Source: Rubripirellula sp. (GTDB taxonomy: Bacteria; Planctomycetota; Planctomycetia; Pirellulales; Pirellulaceae). From it: DNA of 64,000 bases. Position numbers and translations under genes: made by a program. Below are positions 48,590-57,840 of the stretch, one piece after another. The stretch's first letter is position 1. Every line of letters starts with the position of its first letter. The stretch covers positions 10,602 to 74,601 of the forward strand of contig JAAXIK010000310.1 in the NCBI GenBank assembly GCA_012270385.1, read 5' to 3'. Below the pieces are notes generated by a model. It was not told where the DNA came from. It ran no database searches and saw nothing but the letters and a program-made list of their open reading frames with translations.

Positions 48590-50413
48590 TTGCTAAAGAA
48601 ACAAGTGGAGAGGATTCTAGGTATGCGTAGAGAGTGGCGAATCATTCCACATGATGGCTTACGGGTAGAAAACCTAGCTAAGACCGCTTCACTTCCACCA
48701 GTCGTTGCCCAATTGTTGGTTAGCCGAGGTATCTACGACTCAGAGGCAGCTGAAAGATTTCTTGATACGAAGCTGAAGGGATTGAGAGACCCTCAAGAGT
48801 TGCCCGGTATTTCCCAAGCGACTGAGGTACTCGTTCAAGCCATCAATAACCGTTTACCCATCGTGATTTACGGGGATTACGATTGCGATGGAATGACAGG
48901 GACAGCAATTCTCGTCAACGGCTTACGGCTTTTAAATGCTGATGTCAGTTATTACGTTCCTAATCGTCTCGAGGATGGATACGGCCTGAACGAAGATGCG
49001 ATCCGAAGACTCGCAGAGAGAGGTAAGCGACTAATCGTTTCGGTCGACTGTGGTATCACGAGTGTATCTCATGCAGAACTGTGTAAAGAATTAGATGTTC
49101 AGCTGGTCATCACCGATCATCACACCATTGGTGATCAGTTGCCTGACGCGGATGCAATCGTTCATCCCCGATTACCGGGTTCGTCCTATCCGTTTGGCGA
49201 GCTTTGCGGAGCAGGTGTCGCATTCAAGTTAGCTTGGTCGATTTGCCAACATCAATGTGGCGGAAAGAAAGTGAGTGATTCGCTTCGACGGTATCTCATG
49301 CAGTCACTCGCTCTAGCTGCCATAGGTACAGTGGCGGATGTCGTTCCACTGTTGGATGAAAATAGGATTCTGGTAGAGCATGGGATAAGAATGCTGAAGG
49401 AGGAGCCGGTCCCTGGTTTAGCAGAGTTGATGCGAATCACGAAGTTGGATCAAGCAAGCCGATTGGACACGGAGAGTATTTCCTTCACTTTGGCTCCTCG
49501 ACTCAATGCTGCTGGACGACTGGGGCAGGCACAACTGGCAATCGAATTGTTAACAATTGAGGCGGGTGATCGTGCCACACAATTGGCTGATTACATTCAT
49601 CAACTCAACGTGCAAAGAGACAGCTTGCAACGCAGCGTCTATCTGGCTGCGAACAAACAAGCCAAAGAAGAGTTCGACATTGACAATGATGCCGCCTTCG
49701 TTTTGGCGGGTGTCGGTTGGCATCAAGGTGTGATCGGAGTGGTTGCGGGCCGACTGGCCGAGAAATATGCAAAACCGGTCATCGTGATTTCTCTGGACGC
49801 TTCGGGAAAGCCGGAAGCAGTTGGATCCGGACGCGTTGGTGGGACCAATATCAATCTGTATGACGCTCTGAGTGAGTGTGAGGAAAGACTTGTTCGGTTT
49901 GGTGGGCATGCCGCAGCAGCAGGAATCACAATCCTCGAAAATCAGCTTGAGGGTTTTCGGGAAGATTTTTGCGAAGCGGTATCGAGGCAATGGGTTGAAA
50001 AAGAGGTTGTGCCGCAAATCAACATCGATGCAGAGGCAACACTTGGACAATTAACTTTAGAAGTTGTCAGACAGATGGAAACGCTTGCGCCATTTGGTGC
50101 TGGCAATCCCAGACCGATTTTATGCTGTAGAGAAGTTGAATTGGATGAACCTGCTCGAAAGATGGGCAGCGGTGAAAGGCATCTAACGGTCAAACTTCGT
50201 CAAGGAAGCAAAGTGATCAGAGCGGTTGCCTTTGGTGCTGCAGATTGGTGCGATGAGCTTAATGAGATCAATAGCTCAATCGAAATTGCTTACCGTCCTG
50301 TGATCAATGAGTTTCGAGGTTATCGAAATGTTGAGATTCACCTTGTTGATTGGCGAAGACCGTCCGAGTCGCTCAGTGAAGAGCTTTCGGTGAACCAAAA
50401 AAACGGTGGATAG
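48590..50413 (+). CDS. recJ: Single-stranded-DNA-specific exonuclease RecJ (start possibly 48623)
   Basis: IVIYGDYDCDGMTGTAILVNGL; LIVSVDCGITS; ITDHHTIGDQLPDADAIVHPR; RFGGHAAAAGITI; QMETLAPFGAGNPRPIL. Confidence 0.96.
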   Translation: MLKKQVERILGMRREWRIIPHDGLRVENLAKTASLPPVVAQLLVSRGIYDSEAAERFLDTKLKGLRDPQELPGISQATEVLVQAINNRLPIVIYGDYDCDGMTGTAILVNGLRLLNADVSYYVPNRLEDGYGLNEDAIRRLAERGKRLIVSVDCGITSVSHAELCKELDVQLVITDHHTIGDQLPDADAIVHPRLPGSSYPFGELCGAGVAFKLAWSICQHQCGGKKVSDSLRRYLMQSLALAAIGTVADVVPLLDENRILVEHGIRMLKEEPVPGLAELMRITKLDQASRLDTESISFTLAPRLNAAGRLGQAQLAIELLTIEAGDRATQLADYIHQLNVQRDSLQRSVYLAANKQAKEEFDIDNDAAFVLAGVGWHQGVIGVVAGRLAEKYAKPVIVISLDASGKPEAVGSGRVGGTNINLYDALSECEERLVRFGGHAAAAGITILENQLEGFREDFCEAVSRQWVEKEVVPQINIDAEATLGQLTLEVVRQMETLAPFGAGNPRPILCCREVELDEPARKMGSGERHLTVKLRQGSKVIRAVAFGAADWCDELNEINSSIEIAYRPVINEFRGYRNVEIHLVDWRRPSESLSEELSVNQKNGG

Positions 50414-50462
50414 AACATTCACTGACTGGGATGGAGACTCGTTGTGAAGGAGAGTTGATTTG

Positions 50463-51194
50463 ATGATTGAGCCAAAAAGACGACAATATGGGAAGCTCGA
50501 CTGCATCGTGGTGGATTCGGGTAATCAACCGGAGACCCTTGTGGTGATCTGTCATGGTTACGGTGCGAACCATGAGGATCTTGCTCCCCTCAGTTTTGAA
50601 TGGATCGGAATGCTTGGAGAGAGTGAATCAAGCTACCGTTTTATTTTTCCTGATGCACCCAATTCGTTAGCGGAATACGGAATGCCATTTGGCAAAGCTT
50701 GGTGGCCAATCAACATGGCACAGCTTGCTGAAATGGTGGAAGCTTCCGCGTTCGATGAATTACACCGACATGAACCACCGGGAATCGACGCAGCACGCGG
50801 TGATCTCTCCGACATGATCCATGCAGCATATGATGAGATCGATTCCGATCAAGTCAACTTAGTAATCGGAGGGTTTTCCCAAGGTGCAATGCTCACCATG
50901 GATGTAGCTTTGAGGGGTGAGATTCCAATCCCCGCTGCTTTGATGCAGTTTTCAGGCACAATGATCTGCAAAGAAATATGGATGGACTTGGTAAGTAAGC
51001 GGTTGTCTAAAACAAAAGTGTTTCAGTCGCATGGCACACTGGACCCTATTCTTCCCTTCACAAGTGCTGAGGTGGTTAGGGACATGCTGATCGGTTCTGG
51101 GGTATCAGTGGATTTCCACTCTTTTGCTGGACCACATACAATAGACGTCGAGTCGATTGCAAAAAGTGGTCAATTGATCAAAGCAGTTGTGTGA
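50463..51194 (+). CDS. Alpha/beta hydrolase, phospholipase/carboxylesterase family
   Basis: LVVICHGYGANHEDLAPL; VIGGFSQGAMLTMDVAL; HGTLDPILPF; AGPHTI. Confidence 0.9.
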   Translation: MIEPKRRQYGKLDCIVVDSGNQPETLVVICHGYGANHEDLAPLSFEWIGMLGESESSYRFIFPDAPNSLAEYGMPFGKAWWPINMAQLAEMVEASAFDELHRHEPPGIDAARGDLSDMIHAAYDEIDSDQVNLVIGGFSQGAMLTMDVALRGEIPIPAALMQFSGTMICKEIWMDLVSKRLSKTKVFQSHGTLDPILPFTSAEVVRDMLIGSGVSVDFHSFAGPHTIDVESIAKSGQLIKAVV

Positions 51195-51838
51195 ACCAAA
51201 TTCTGGCTAACTCGAATTTCACTTCATACATTCGGAAAAAGCAGAACCTTACTCACCAAGAAACCATGAGCCGAATTGTAAGCCGTAGACCCTGTGGATC
51301 AGAGCTGTCCTCTGAAGAACATCAAATGCTGATTCAAGCACTTGAAGGGGATTGCGTACTCACTTTACTCAACGAGCAGATGTATTGGCTTTGCGAGTTG
51401 GCGAGTCATCTTAGTACTGAACAAATTGATAAAATTCATCGACCTTATCGTTGGACAGTGAGGCAGGTTTTTGCACACTGTGTTGATGCTGAACGTTTTC
51501 TGGGTATGTGCTTGACCCAATTTGCGGCAGGTGAATCTTCACGCCTTACACAACCCGACTACGACCAATATGTCGAAACACGTTTTGGCTTGGGGAATTT
51601 CTCCGGCCTGGTCACTGAATGGGGATATCTCAGGCAGTCGAATATCTTACTGTTGAGGCGTATGGTCCCACGAGTGTGGGACCATCAAGGTGAAATCGAT
51701 GAAAGCTCTCTCACCACTAGAGGTCTGGCGTGGTTAATTGCGGGGCATATGCATCATCACCTATCGATTGTAGAAGAGCGTTGTAACCTTTCTATTCGAA
51801 GAGATTCGAGTAGCGGTTCCAGTGAAAAAAATATGTAG
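51191..51838 (+). CDS. DinB-like (DinB/YfiT superfamily) protein (start possibly 51266)
   Basis: YRWTVRQVFAHCVDAERFLGMCLTQFAAGE ... LAWLIAGHMHHHLSIVEERC: conserved His pattern. Confidence 0.85.
   Translation: MNQILANSNFTSYIRKKQNLTHQETMSRIVSRRPCGSELSSEEHQMLIQALEGDCVLTLLNEQMYWLCELASHLSTEQIDKIHRPYRWTVRQVFAHCVDAERFLGMCLTQFAAGESSRLTQPDYDQYVETRFGLGNFSGLVTEWGYLRQSNILLLRRMVPRVWDHQGEIDESSLTTRGLAWLIAGHMHHHLSIVEERCNLSIRRDSSSGSSEKNM
51662..51685. repeat. Perfect inverted repeat ATGGTCCCAC-GAGT-GTGGGACCAT inside the DinB-like CDS
   Basis: Read directly; 10-bp arms, 4-nt loop. Confidence 0.95.
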
Positions 51839-51878
51839 GCCAAAGTGCCATTTCATTTGATTACGTCCCTCTCGAAAA

Positions 51879-53432
51879 GTGAATCCTTTGTTCCAAGATA
51901 GTTTTGAAGCACTACTGCAAAATGAAGTCGACCCGGTAGCTGCTGGCATTGGATTAAGAGATCTCTCTGAGAAAGCAGAGGGTAGAGCCTTAGAACTACT
52001 AGAGCAGCTTCTCGTCTCGCGAAGTGAATTAGCAAATACAGATCCGGCTATCGTTGGAACAGTTCTTCGGATCCTACATGCATCATTACTTCGAGAAGGG
52101 TGGTCGTTGGTAGAGAGTTTACCTATAGAAACGATCGTTCAGCTCGAGCAAGCGATACCACCCCGCTCTTCCAATCGTTTTCTACTCCAGCAGCTATATG
52201 CAGTCCATCAAAGTGATCAGGCGCTAATTGCATTGGTGGAATCTTTGTCGCTGCAGCCCCCACAAAAATGGGTCGAAGCAGCTCAAGTCCTGAGCCCACT
52301 GATGCAACGCTCCAACTGGAGTGCTGAAGCGTTCTTCCCTAATGCATTGGGTTTATTGCAACATCCCAGCCTTGCTTCACCGTTGTTGGACTTGGCGAAT
52401 TTTCTATATCGGAAAGAGCTGACCTCCCAGCATCCGGCGAATAATCAAGTTGAAATGTTGAGGATTCTCTTGGGTGAGGTGGTAGGTCGACTTGGTGCGT
52501 TCGAGGACGATCCTCGAACATTTGGAACCGAAGTGCCTATTGTGCAGGCTCGGTTGGCTGAGGCCGTAGCTTTGGCCGTATCGTTGTGCGATGCGTTGGC
52601 TCTAATGGGTGATTTGTCGTCCATTGGAAAGTTACATCAAGCCATGGAATTGCGCCATCGACGGGTTCAGAGTGAAGCTGCTGGAGCATTAGCACGCTTG
52701 GGTGATGATCAGGGTAAAGCTCGCTTATTGGAATTGCTCAAAGAACCCGCGGCGAGGCTACGCGTCATTCAGTACGCTGAGGAGCTTGGATTTGGTGAAG
52801 AGGTTGAATCGGAATTTCGCACTGCCAACGCAACTTCTGAAGCTGAATTAGCACTGTGGTTAAGTCAGCCTCAGCAGATGGGAGTTCCACCCACTCATGT
52901 AGAAGTCGTACACACTACACGATGTCTCTGGCCCAGTTACCACGATCCAGTGGATATCTCTCTTGTAAAATTTGAGTACAACTTTGGCGAAAAATCGTAT
53001 TCGAATATTGGAATGACCGGACCGGTGACATTTGCGATGTCGGTGGATGTAACTGACCTGTCACTCGAAGATACCTATGCTATTTATGCGGGGTGGCATG
53101 CGGAGCATGACGAGATCTTTACATTGGCACCGGAAAATTGGAATGATCTCCAGAGAGAACAACTTGATCAATGGAAGAAGCATTTAGAGCGATGTGGTTT
53201 CGAGCAAGTGAAAGCGGTTTTGTTGGGCAGATTTCTAGATGAGACTGCTGGCATTTACACAGCCTCGCGGCAGGAAAGATCTTGCCTTGTGATTACTGAC
53301 GGTCTTGAAAGCATCGAACACCTAAGTGATGGCGCCGAGCGTAGCATGGGACCGTTGGATATTTTCAACTTATACAAGGGGCGAAAAATGCTGAGGACTT
53401 TTAATCCCGATCGCGATCTGGTTCCGGAATAG
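51879..53432 (+). CDS. HEAT-like repeat hypothetical protein adjacent to the type VII-like module
   Basis: 517-aa ORF; helical repeats MELRHRRVQSEAAGALARLGDDQGKARLLELLKEPAARLRVIQYAEELGFGEEV. Confidence 0.7.
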   Translation: MNPLFQDSFEALLQNEVDPVAAGIGLRDLSEKAEGRALELLEQLLVSRSELANTDPAIVGTVLRILHASLLREGWSLVESLPIETIVQLEQAIPPRSSNRFLLQQLYAVHQSDQALIALVESLSLQPPQKWVEAAQVLSPLMQRSNWSAEAFFPNALGLLQHPSLASPLLDLANFLYRKELTSQHPANNQVEMLRILLGEVVGRLGAFEDDPRTFGTEVPIVQARLAEAVALAVSLCDALALMGDLSSIGKLHQAMELRHRRVQSEAAGALARLGDDQGKARLLELLKEPAARLRVIQYAEELGFGEEVESEFRTANATSEAELALWLSQPQQMGVPPTHVEVVHTTRCLWPSYHDPVDISLVKFEYNFGEKSYSNIGMTGPVTFAMSVDVTDLSLEDTYAIYAGWHAEHDEIFTLAPENWNDLQREQLDQWKKHLERCGFEQVKAVLLGRFLDETAGIYTASRQERSCLVITDGLESIEHLSDGAERSMGPLDIFNLYKGRKMLRTFNPDRDLVPE

Positions 53433-53518
53433 AAGATGTATTTAACACTCCGATTTGCTTACCGTGGGGTTCACGGTGACTCAAGTGGGGGTCAGATCGG
53501 AGTGTATCCAGATTCAAT

Positions 53519-53776
53519 ATGGAACCATTTACTTTTAAAATGCTAAATTCAAGAAGTCAGTTCACCGAATCCAACAACCGACTGAAAAAGGTTTTCACCG
53601 ACTTTTCCAAAGTTTGGCAAGATACAGGAGAGTTCTGGCTAGATGACCGAAGATCACAATTTGAGCGAAAGCACCTCACAACGATTGGTCCAAGCCTCCA
53701 GCGTCTTTCCAGCTTACTGAGTCAGTTGACGGATACAGTTGCGGATGCTGAGAAAGATTTAAGTGATGGCGAGTGA
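53519..53776 (+). CDS. Small helical WXG100-like protein
   Basis: 85 aa; SKVWQDTGEFWLDDRRSQFERKHLTTIGPSLQRLSSLLSQLTDTVADAEKDL: two predicted helices around a W-x-D turn; immediately upstream of an FtsK/EssC-like gene. Confidence 0.6.
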   Translation: MEPFTFKMLNSRSQFTESNNRLKKVFTDFSKVWQDTGEFWLDDRRSQFERKHLTTIGPSLQRLSSLLSQLTDTVADAEKDLSDGE

Positions 53777-53919
53777 TTGCTTGCCTGCTTCGATATCAAG
53801 TCTTGCAAGTTAGGGCAGGCTATATCAAGGGTTACGATTGGTTCGCAAGTACAGCACGTTAAACGCGACATTCACTGATTATCGGAAGTTCATTCAATTG
53901 AATCATAAAAAAGAATGCA

Positions 53920-56900
53920 GTGGGACCGCTTGGGAGTCGTGGCCTCCATCGACAAGAGAGAGCAATTGATGGATTGGAAAAACGTTTCAAGCTTTGCCAA
54001 GATGACTTGAAGCAATTGGTATCGGACCATCAGGAGCAACTTCGTGAGAGCGACAGTGAATCGGAATGTCTTAAGAACCAGGTGTTAGTCGATTGTCGTT
54101 CAGCACGGCGGGAAATGCTGGAGAATTGGGATCTGGAGCAGGAGACATGCATTTCTAAGTATGAATTGCAAGTGGAGGAGAAGAGAAATCAGCTCAGCAG
54201 ATTGTCCATTCTTTACCGGCGAGAGTTAGAGGCACAGAGCACAAAGATAAAAAAAGAGGGAGACCGGCGTCGAGCACTAACTCAGACCGGTTTCGAACAA
54301 AATAAAAAGTCACTTTTAGTGAAGCAGCGGCGGCATTATCAGCTTATCGATGCGGAAAGAGTCAAGTTTGATCGGCGGTTTAAGGAGATCGACGCTCTGG
54401 TTGTTCGTCGTTTGGAACGTCTTCCCAGCGCGGATCCATCTGTGCCCAAAATCGATGATGCACCTCCACTCTCTTTCGAAGAACATTTTGACCTGAATAG
54501 TTATGTGGAGAGTCAGGCCATTGAGATTGAACGCCAGATTAAAGATTTAGCAAGCACGCGAATTGCCAAGATCGTTGAGTCTTGGGTATTGCCGATGACG
54601 GGCTTCCTTCTGGCAGCTATTTGGATTTATTTAAGCTCTTTTCATTTCCCAGCACCGGGAGAAATACCGCAATTCGTCTGGGTGGTCGGAGGTGTGGTCA
54701 CTGCTGGTGTTTTGGTATTCATTACCTACGTTGGGCTAATGTTTCCACTCAAGAGGCAAACGCTTCAACGTTACCCCAGATTGCGGGAGATTGCCTCTAG
54801 ATTTGACAGCGAACTTAGATCCTATCGCCAATGGATAGATGACAAGACCATCGAACACGAAAAGCAAATGATCTCAGATCGGGATAGATCATTGGATGCG
54901 ACGAAACAATGGCAAGATCAGAAGCTTATCGAGGTAGAAAGGCAGCTAGAGAAGGAACAATCACTCAAACGAGAGCAGCTCCAACTTTCGCTTGAAACAC
55001 TGGATCAAGATTTTACAACAACGTACGGAGAGATAGATTCTAGAATGAGGGAGAGAGCGGACCAATTGGTATCGGAGATCTCCACTCGAATCGCAACAAC
55101 TGAAAACACTACGCAAATTCAACGTGAATCTTTAGTTGCCCGTCAAACGCAGCAAACAAAGCGATTGAAGGAACGAGTGAAGGATGGGTTCGAAGCGATC
55201 AATCAGCGAATCGTTGAAGCGAATCAGTCTGATGATTCCTTATTGAGGGATTGGCGCTCTTTAGATGATGGAAACCCAGTAATTAGGAGTCATCTAGATT
55301 ATCTCCCCATCGGTAAGTTGAACATACAACCGTGGATCGATTCAATCACACAAGAAATGGATGAAACCGTTCATTCCATTTCCAAAGGCACGGATTCCGA
55401 CAGTACTGAGCATCAAAATCCAGTTTGGGAGTTCGGGTTACCGGGTAGCCTGCCCGTTGTGTTGCACCGCCGTTTGCATTCCGGTCTTTTCATCCGCGCT
55501 GATGAGTCTCAGATGGAGCGAGTTGTTGAGTGTGTGCATCAAATCCTGTGGAGATTATTAACTGCTGTGCCTCCATCTCGGGCGAAATTGTTATTGATTG
55601 ATCCACTAGGTCGCGGTCAAAACTTTGCGAATTTCATGCCGCTCGCCGACTTCGATCCGCGAATGGTGGGGCATCGTGTTTGGACAACCGAAGAAACGAT
55701 TGAGAAGCGTTTGGGAGAGCTCGCACATCATGCCGAGGACGTCATGCTCTCATGCTTACGAGATCGATTCGAAAGAATTGAAGATTACAACGAGATTGCT
55801 GGAGGACTTGCAGAACCCTATACCATCGTGGCTGCTGTCGGTTTACCTGTCGGACTCAGTCGCTCTTCCCATCGTTATCTCAACGCACTGATTGAAAGTG
55901 GTTTACGGTGTGGTAACACAGTGATCATTGTCAGTGATCGGGCGACACAATGGCCTTCTGATTTAACCGAACCCAACAGCAGTAAAATCCTACACATTGA
56001 CGTGAGTGAATCCGAGGGTTGGCGTATCGAATCGGAATACCTTGGAGGGTTCCCTGTCCAACCACATCAAGCACCAAATTCCTCCGAACGACGATTACTT
56101 GTTGATCATATCGGTAGCCAAGCTGCGAAGGCATCTCGTGTGGAAGTGCCTTTGAAGCAATTGATTGATGATCACGCAGATCCTGTTTCCATAACCGACG
56201 ATGGCTTGTCAATTACGCTGGGTACTCAGGGAGCTGGGCGACCTACGGTTCTCTCCATTGGAGAAGGGGTAAAGCAGCATGTTTTGATTGCGGGGAAGAC
56301 AGGTTCTGGAAAGAGTACTCTCCTACATACATTGATCACAGCCGGAGCGATTAAATATAGACCAGACCAGCTTCAATATTATCTCCTGGATTTTAAGAAG
56401 GGAGTCGAATTCAAACCGTACGCTGATATCGGCCTGCCCCATGCGCGGGTAATCGGAATTGAGAGTGAGCGAGAGTTCGGAAAAAGCGTTCTTCAAAAAA
56501 TGGATAGAGAGCTGCAGGAACGCGGTGAAATTTTCCGATCCTACGGTGTGCAGAGCCTGGCACAGTATCGAAAACAGAGCGACAACCCGTTACCCAGGAT
56601 TATGCTCATTATCGATGAGTTCCAAGAACTATTTGTCCGTGATGATCGACTAGCCAGCGAGTGTGCTATGTTGCTCGACCGAATCGTACGGCAGGGTCGA
56701 TCCTTTGGGCTCCATGTGGTTCTAAGTAGCCAATCCCTTGCGGGAGCGTATTCGTTACCTCGTGCGACCTTGGGACAGATGGCGATTCGTATTGCAATGC
56801 AATGTTCGGAATCCGACGCGGCACTCATTCTCGCGGACGACAATACAGCAGCTAAATTGATCCAGCGTCCGGGTGAAGCGATTTACAATGATGCAGGCGG

Positions 56901-57840
56901 CTTGATTGAGGGGAATCAGCCTTTTCAAGTGGCCTGGCTTTCACCCGAGGAGCATCACCGAATCCTTTCGAACACTACCTCACGTGACACGGACTTGGAG
57001 AGTCAATTCTCACCCAAAGTAGTTTTTGAGGGAAATCGACCCAGCCAATGGAATCCAGTAATCGCCGATCAAATTTTGGCATCGGCCCCCAAGGGATCCG
57101 TTTCTGCTCTGCTTGGCGAAGCTGTGGAAATCGGTCCTCCGGTTTCGATCGATTTTCGTGATGATCCTGGAAGGAATGTATTGGCGATTGCTTCCGAATC
57201 CATTCGGGCGTCAATGCAAAATACTCTTCTGGCATCGGTGCTCAAGGCACATCCCAAAGCGGAAATTCGTATTTTCGATGGTCATCGAACCCGTGAAAAT
57301 CAGCCAATATGGCAATCCGTTGATGTGAGTTCTTTCGATTTCAAAGTCATCAAACCGAGGGATTGCGAAGATGCAATTCGTGAGATCGAGGAGCTGGTTG
57401 TGTCGCGTTCGGAATCGGATCAGCAAGGTCCTCCAGTATTTCTCTTTATAGATCCATTGGAACGTTATCGTGAATTACGACAGGAAGATAGTTTTAGCTT
57501 TTCATTGAACGGGGAGTCCGAGAAGAAAGCACCGAGTGTTGCGTTGCAGAATGTTCTCAGGGATGGGCCTGCTGTTCATGTATTTACTATCATTTCCTGC
57601 GCATCGGTTGAGACACTTTCACGCTGGTTGCCGCGCGCATCACATCGAGATTTGGAGTTGAGAATTCTCGGGCAAATGAATCCATCCGATTCAGCATTCT
57701 TGATGGATTCATCAGAAGCTTCTCAGCTTAATGCAGCTACCGCCCTGTTATATGATGATGCTGACGGTAGCGTCCAAAAATGCAGAATCTTCGACCAACC
57801 CGATGCGGAGCTGCTCTCAAGTTGGCTCGCCATCAATTAG
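53920..57840 (+). CDS. FtsK/SpoIIIE-type (EssC/EccC-like) membrane ATPase with coiled coils, two TM helices and apparently three tandem ATPase-like domains
   Basis: TMs MTGFLLAAIWIYLSSF and FVWVVGGVVTAGVLVFITYVGLMF; Walker A HVLIAGKTGSGKSTLLHTLI; LLDFKKGVEFKPYADIGLPHARVIG; Walker B PRIMLIIDEFQELF; VVLSSQSLAGAYSLPRATLGQMAIRIAMQC. Flanking P-loop-less ATPase-like regions. Confidence 0.93.
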   Translation: MGPLGSRGLHRQERAIDGLEKRFKLCQDDLKQLVSDHQEQLRESDSESECLKNQVLVDCRSARREMLENWDLEQETCISKYELQVEEKRNQLSRLSILYRRELEAQSTKIKKEGDRRRALTQTGFEQNKKSLLVKQRRHYQLIDAERVKFDRRFKEIDALVVRRLERLPSADPSVPKIDDAPPLSFEEHFDLNSYVESQAIEIERQIKDLASTRIAKIVESWVLPMTGFLLAAIWIYLSSFHFPAPGEIPQFVWVVGGVVTAGVLVFITYVGLMFPLKRQTLQRYPRLREIASRFDSELRSYRQWIDDKTIEHEKQMISDRDRSLDATKQWQDQKLIEVERQLEKEQSLKREQLQLSLETLDQDFTTTYGEIDSRMRERADQLVSEISTRIATTENTTQIQRESLVARQTQQTKRLKERVKDGFEAINQRIVEANQSDDSLLRDWRSLDDGNPVIRSHLDYLPIGKLNIQPWIDSITQEMDETVHSISKGTDSDSTEHQNPVWEFGLPGSLPVVLHRRLHSGLFIRADESQMERVVECVHQILWRLLTAVPPSRAKLLLIDPLGRGQNFANFMPLADFDPRMVGHRVWTTEETIEKRLGELAHHAEDVMLSCLRDRFERIEDYNEIAGGLAEPYTIVAAVGLPVGLSRSSHRYLNALIESGLRCGNTVIIVSDRATQWPSDLTEPNSSKILHIDVSESEGWRIESEYLGGFPVQPHQAPNSSERRLLVDHIGSQAAKASRVEVPLKQLIDDHADPVSITDDGLSITLGTQGAGRPTVLSIGEGVKQHVLIAGKTGSGKSTLLHTLITAGAIKYRPDQLQYYLLDFKKGVEFKPYADIGLPHARVIGIESEREFGKSVLQKMDRELQERGEIFRSYGVQSLAQYRKQSDNPLPRIMLIIDEFQELFVRDDRLASECAMLLDRIVRQGRSFGLHVVLSSQSLAGAYSLPRATLGQMAIRIAMQCSESDAALILADDNTAAKLIQRPGEAIYNDAGGLIEGNQPFQVAWLSPEEHHRILSNTTSRDTDLESQFSPKVVFEGNRPSQWNPVIADQILASAPKGSVSALLGEAVEIGPPVSIDFRDDPGRNVLAIASESIRASMQNTLLASVLKAHPKAEIRIFDGHRTRENQPIWQSVDVSSFDFKVIKPRDCEDAIREIEELVVSRSESDQQGPPVFLFIDPLERYRELRQEDSFSFSLNGESEKKAPSVALQNVLRDGPAVHVFTIISCASVETLSRWLPRASHRDLELRILGQMNPSDSAFLMDSSEASQLNAATALLYDDADGSVQKCRIFDQPDAELLSSWLAIN

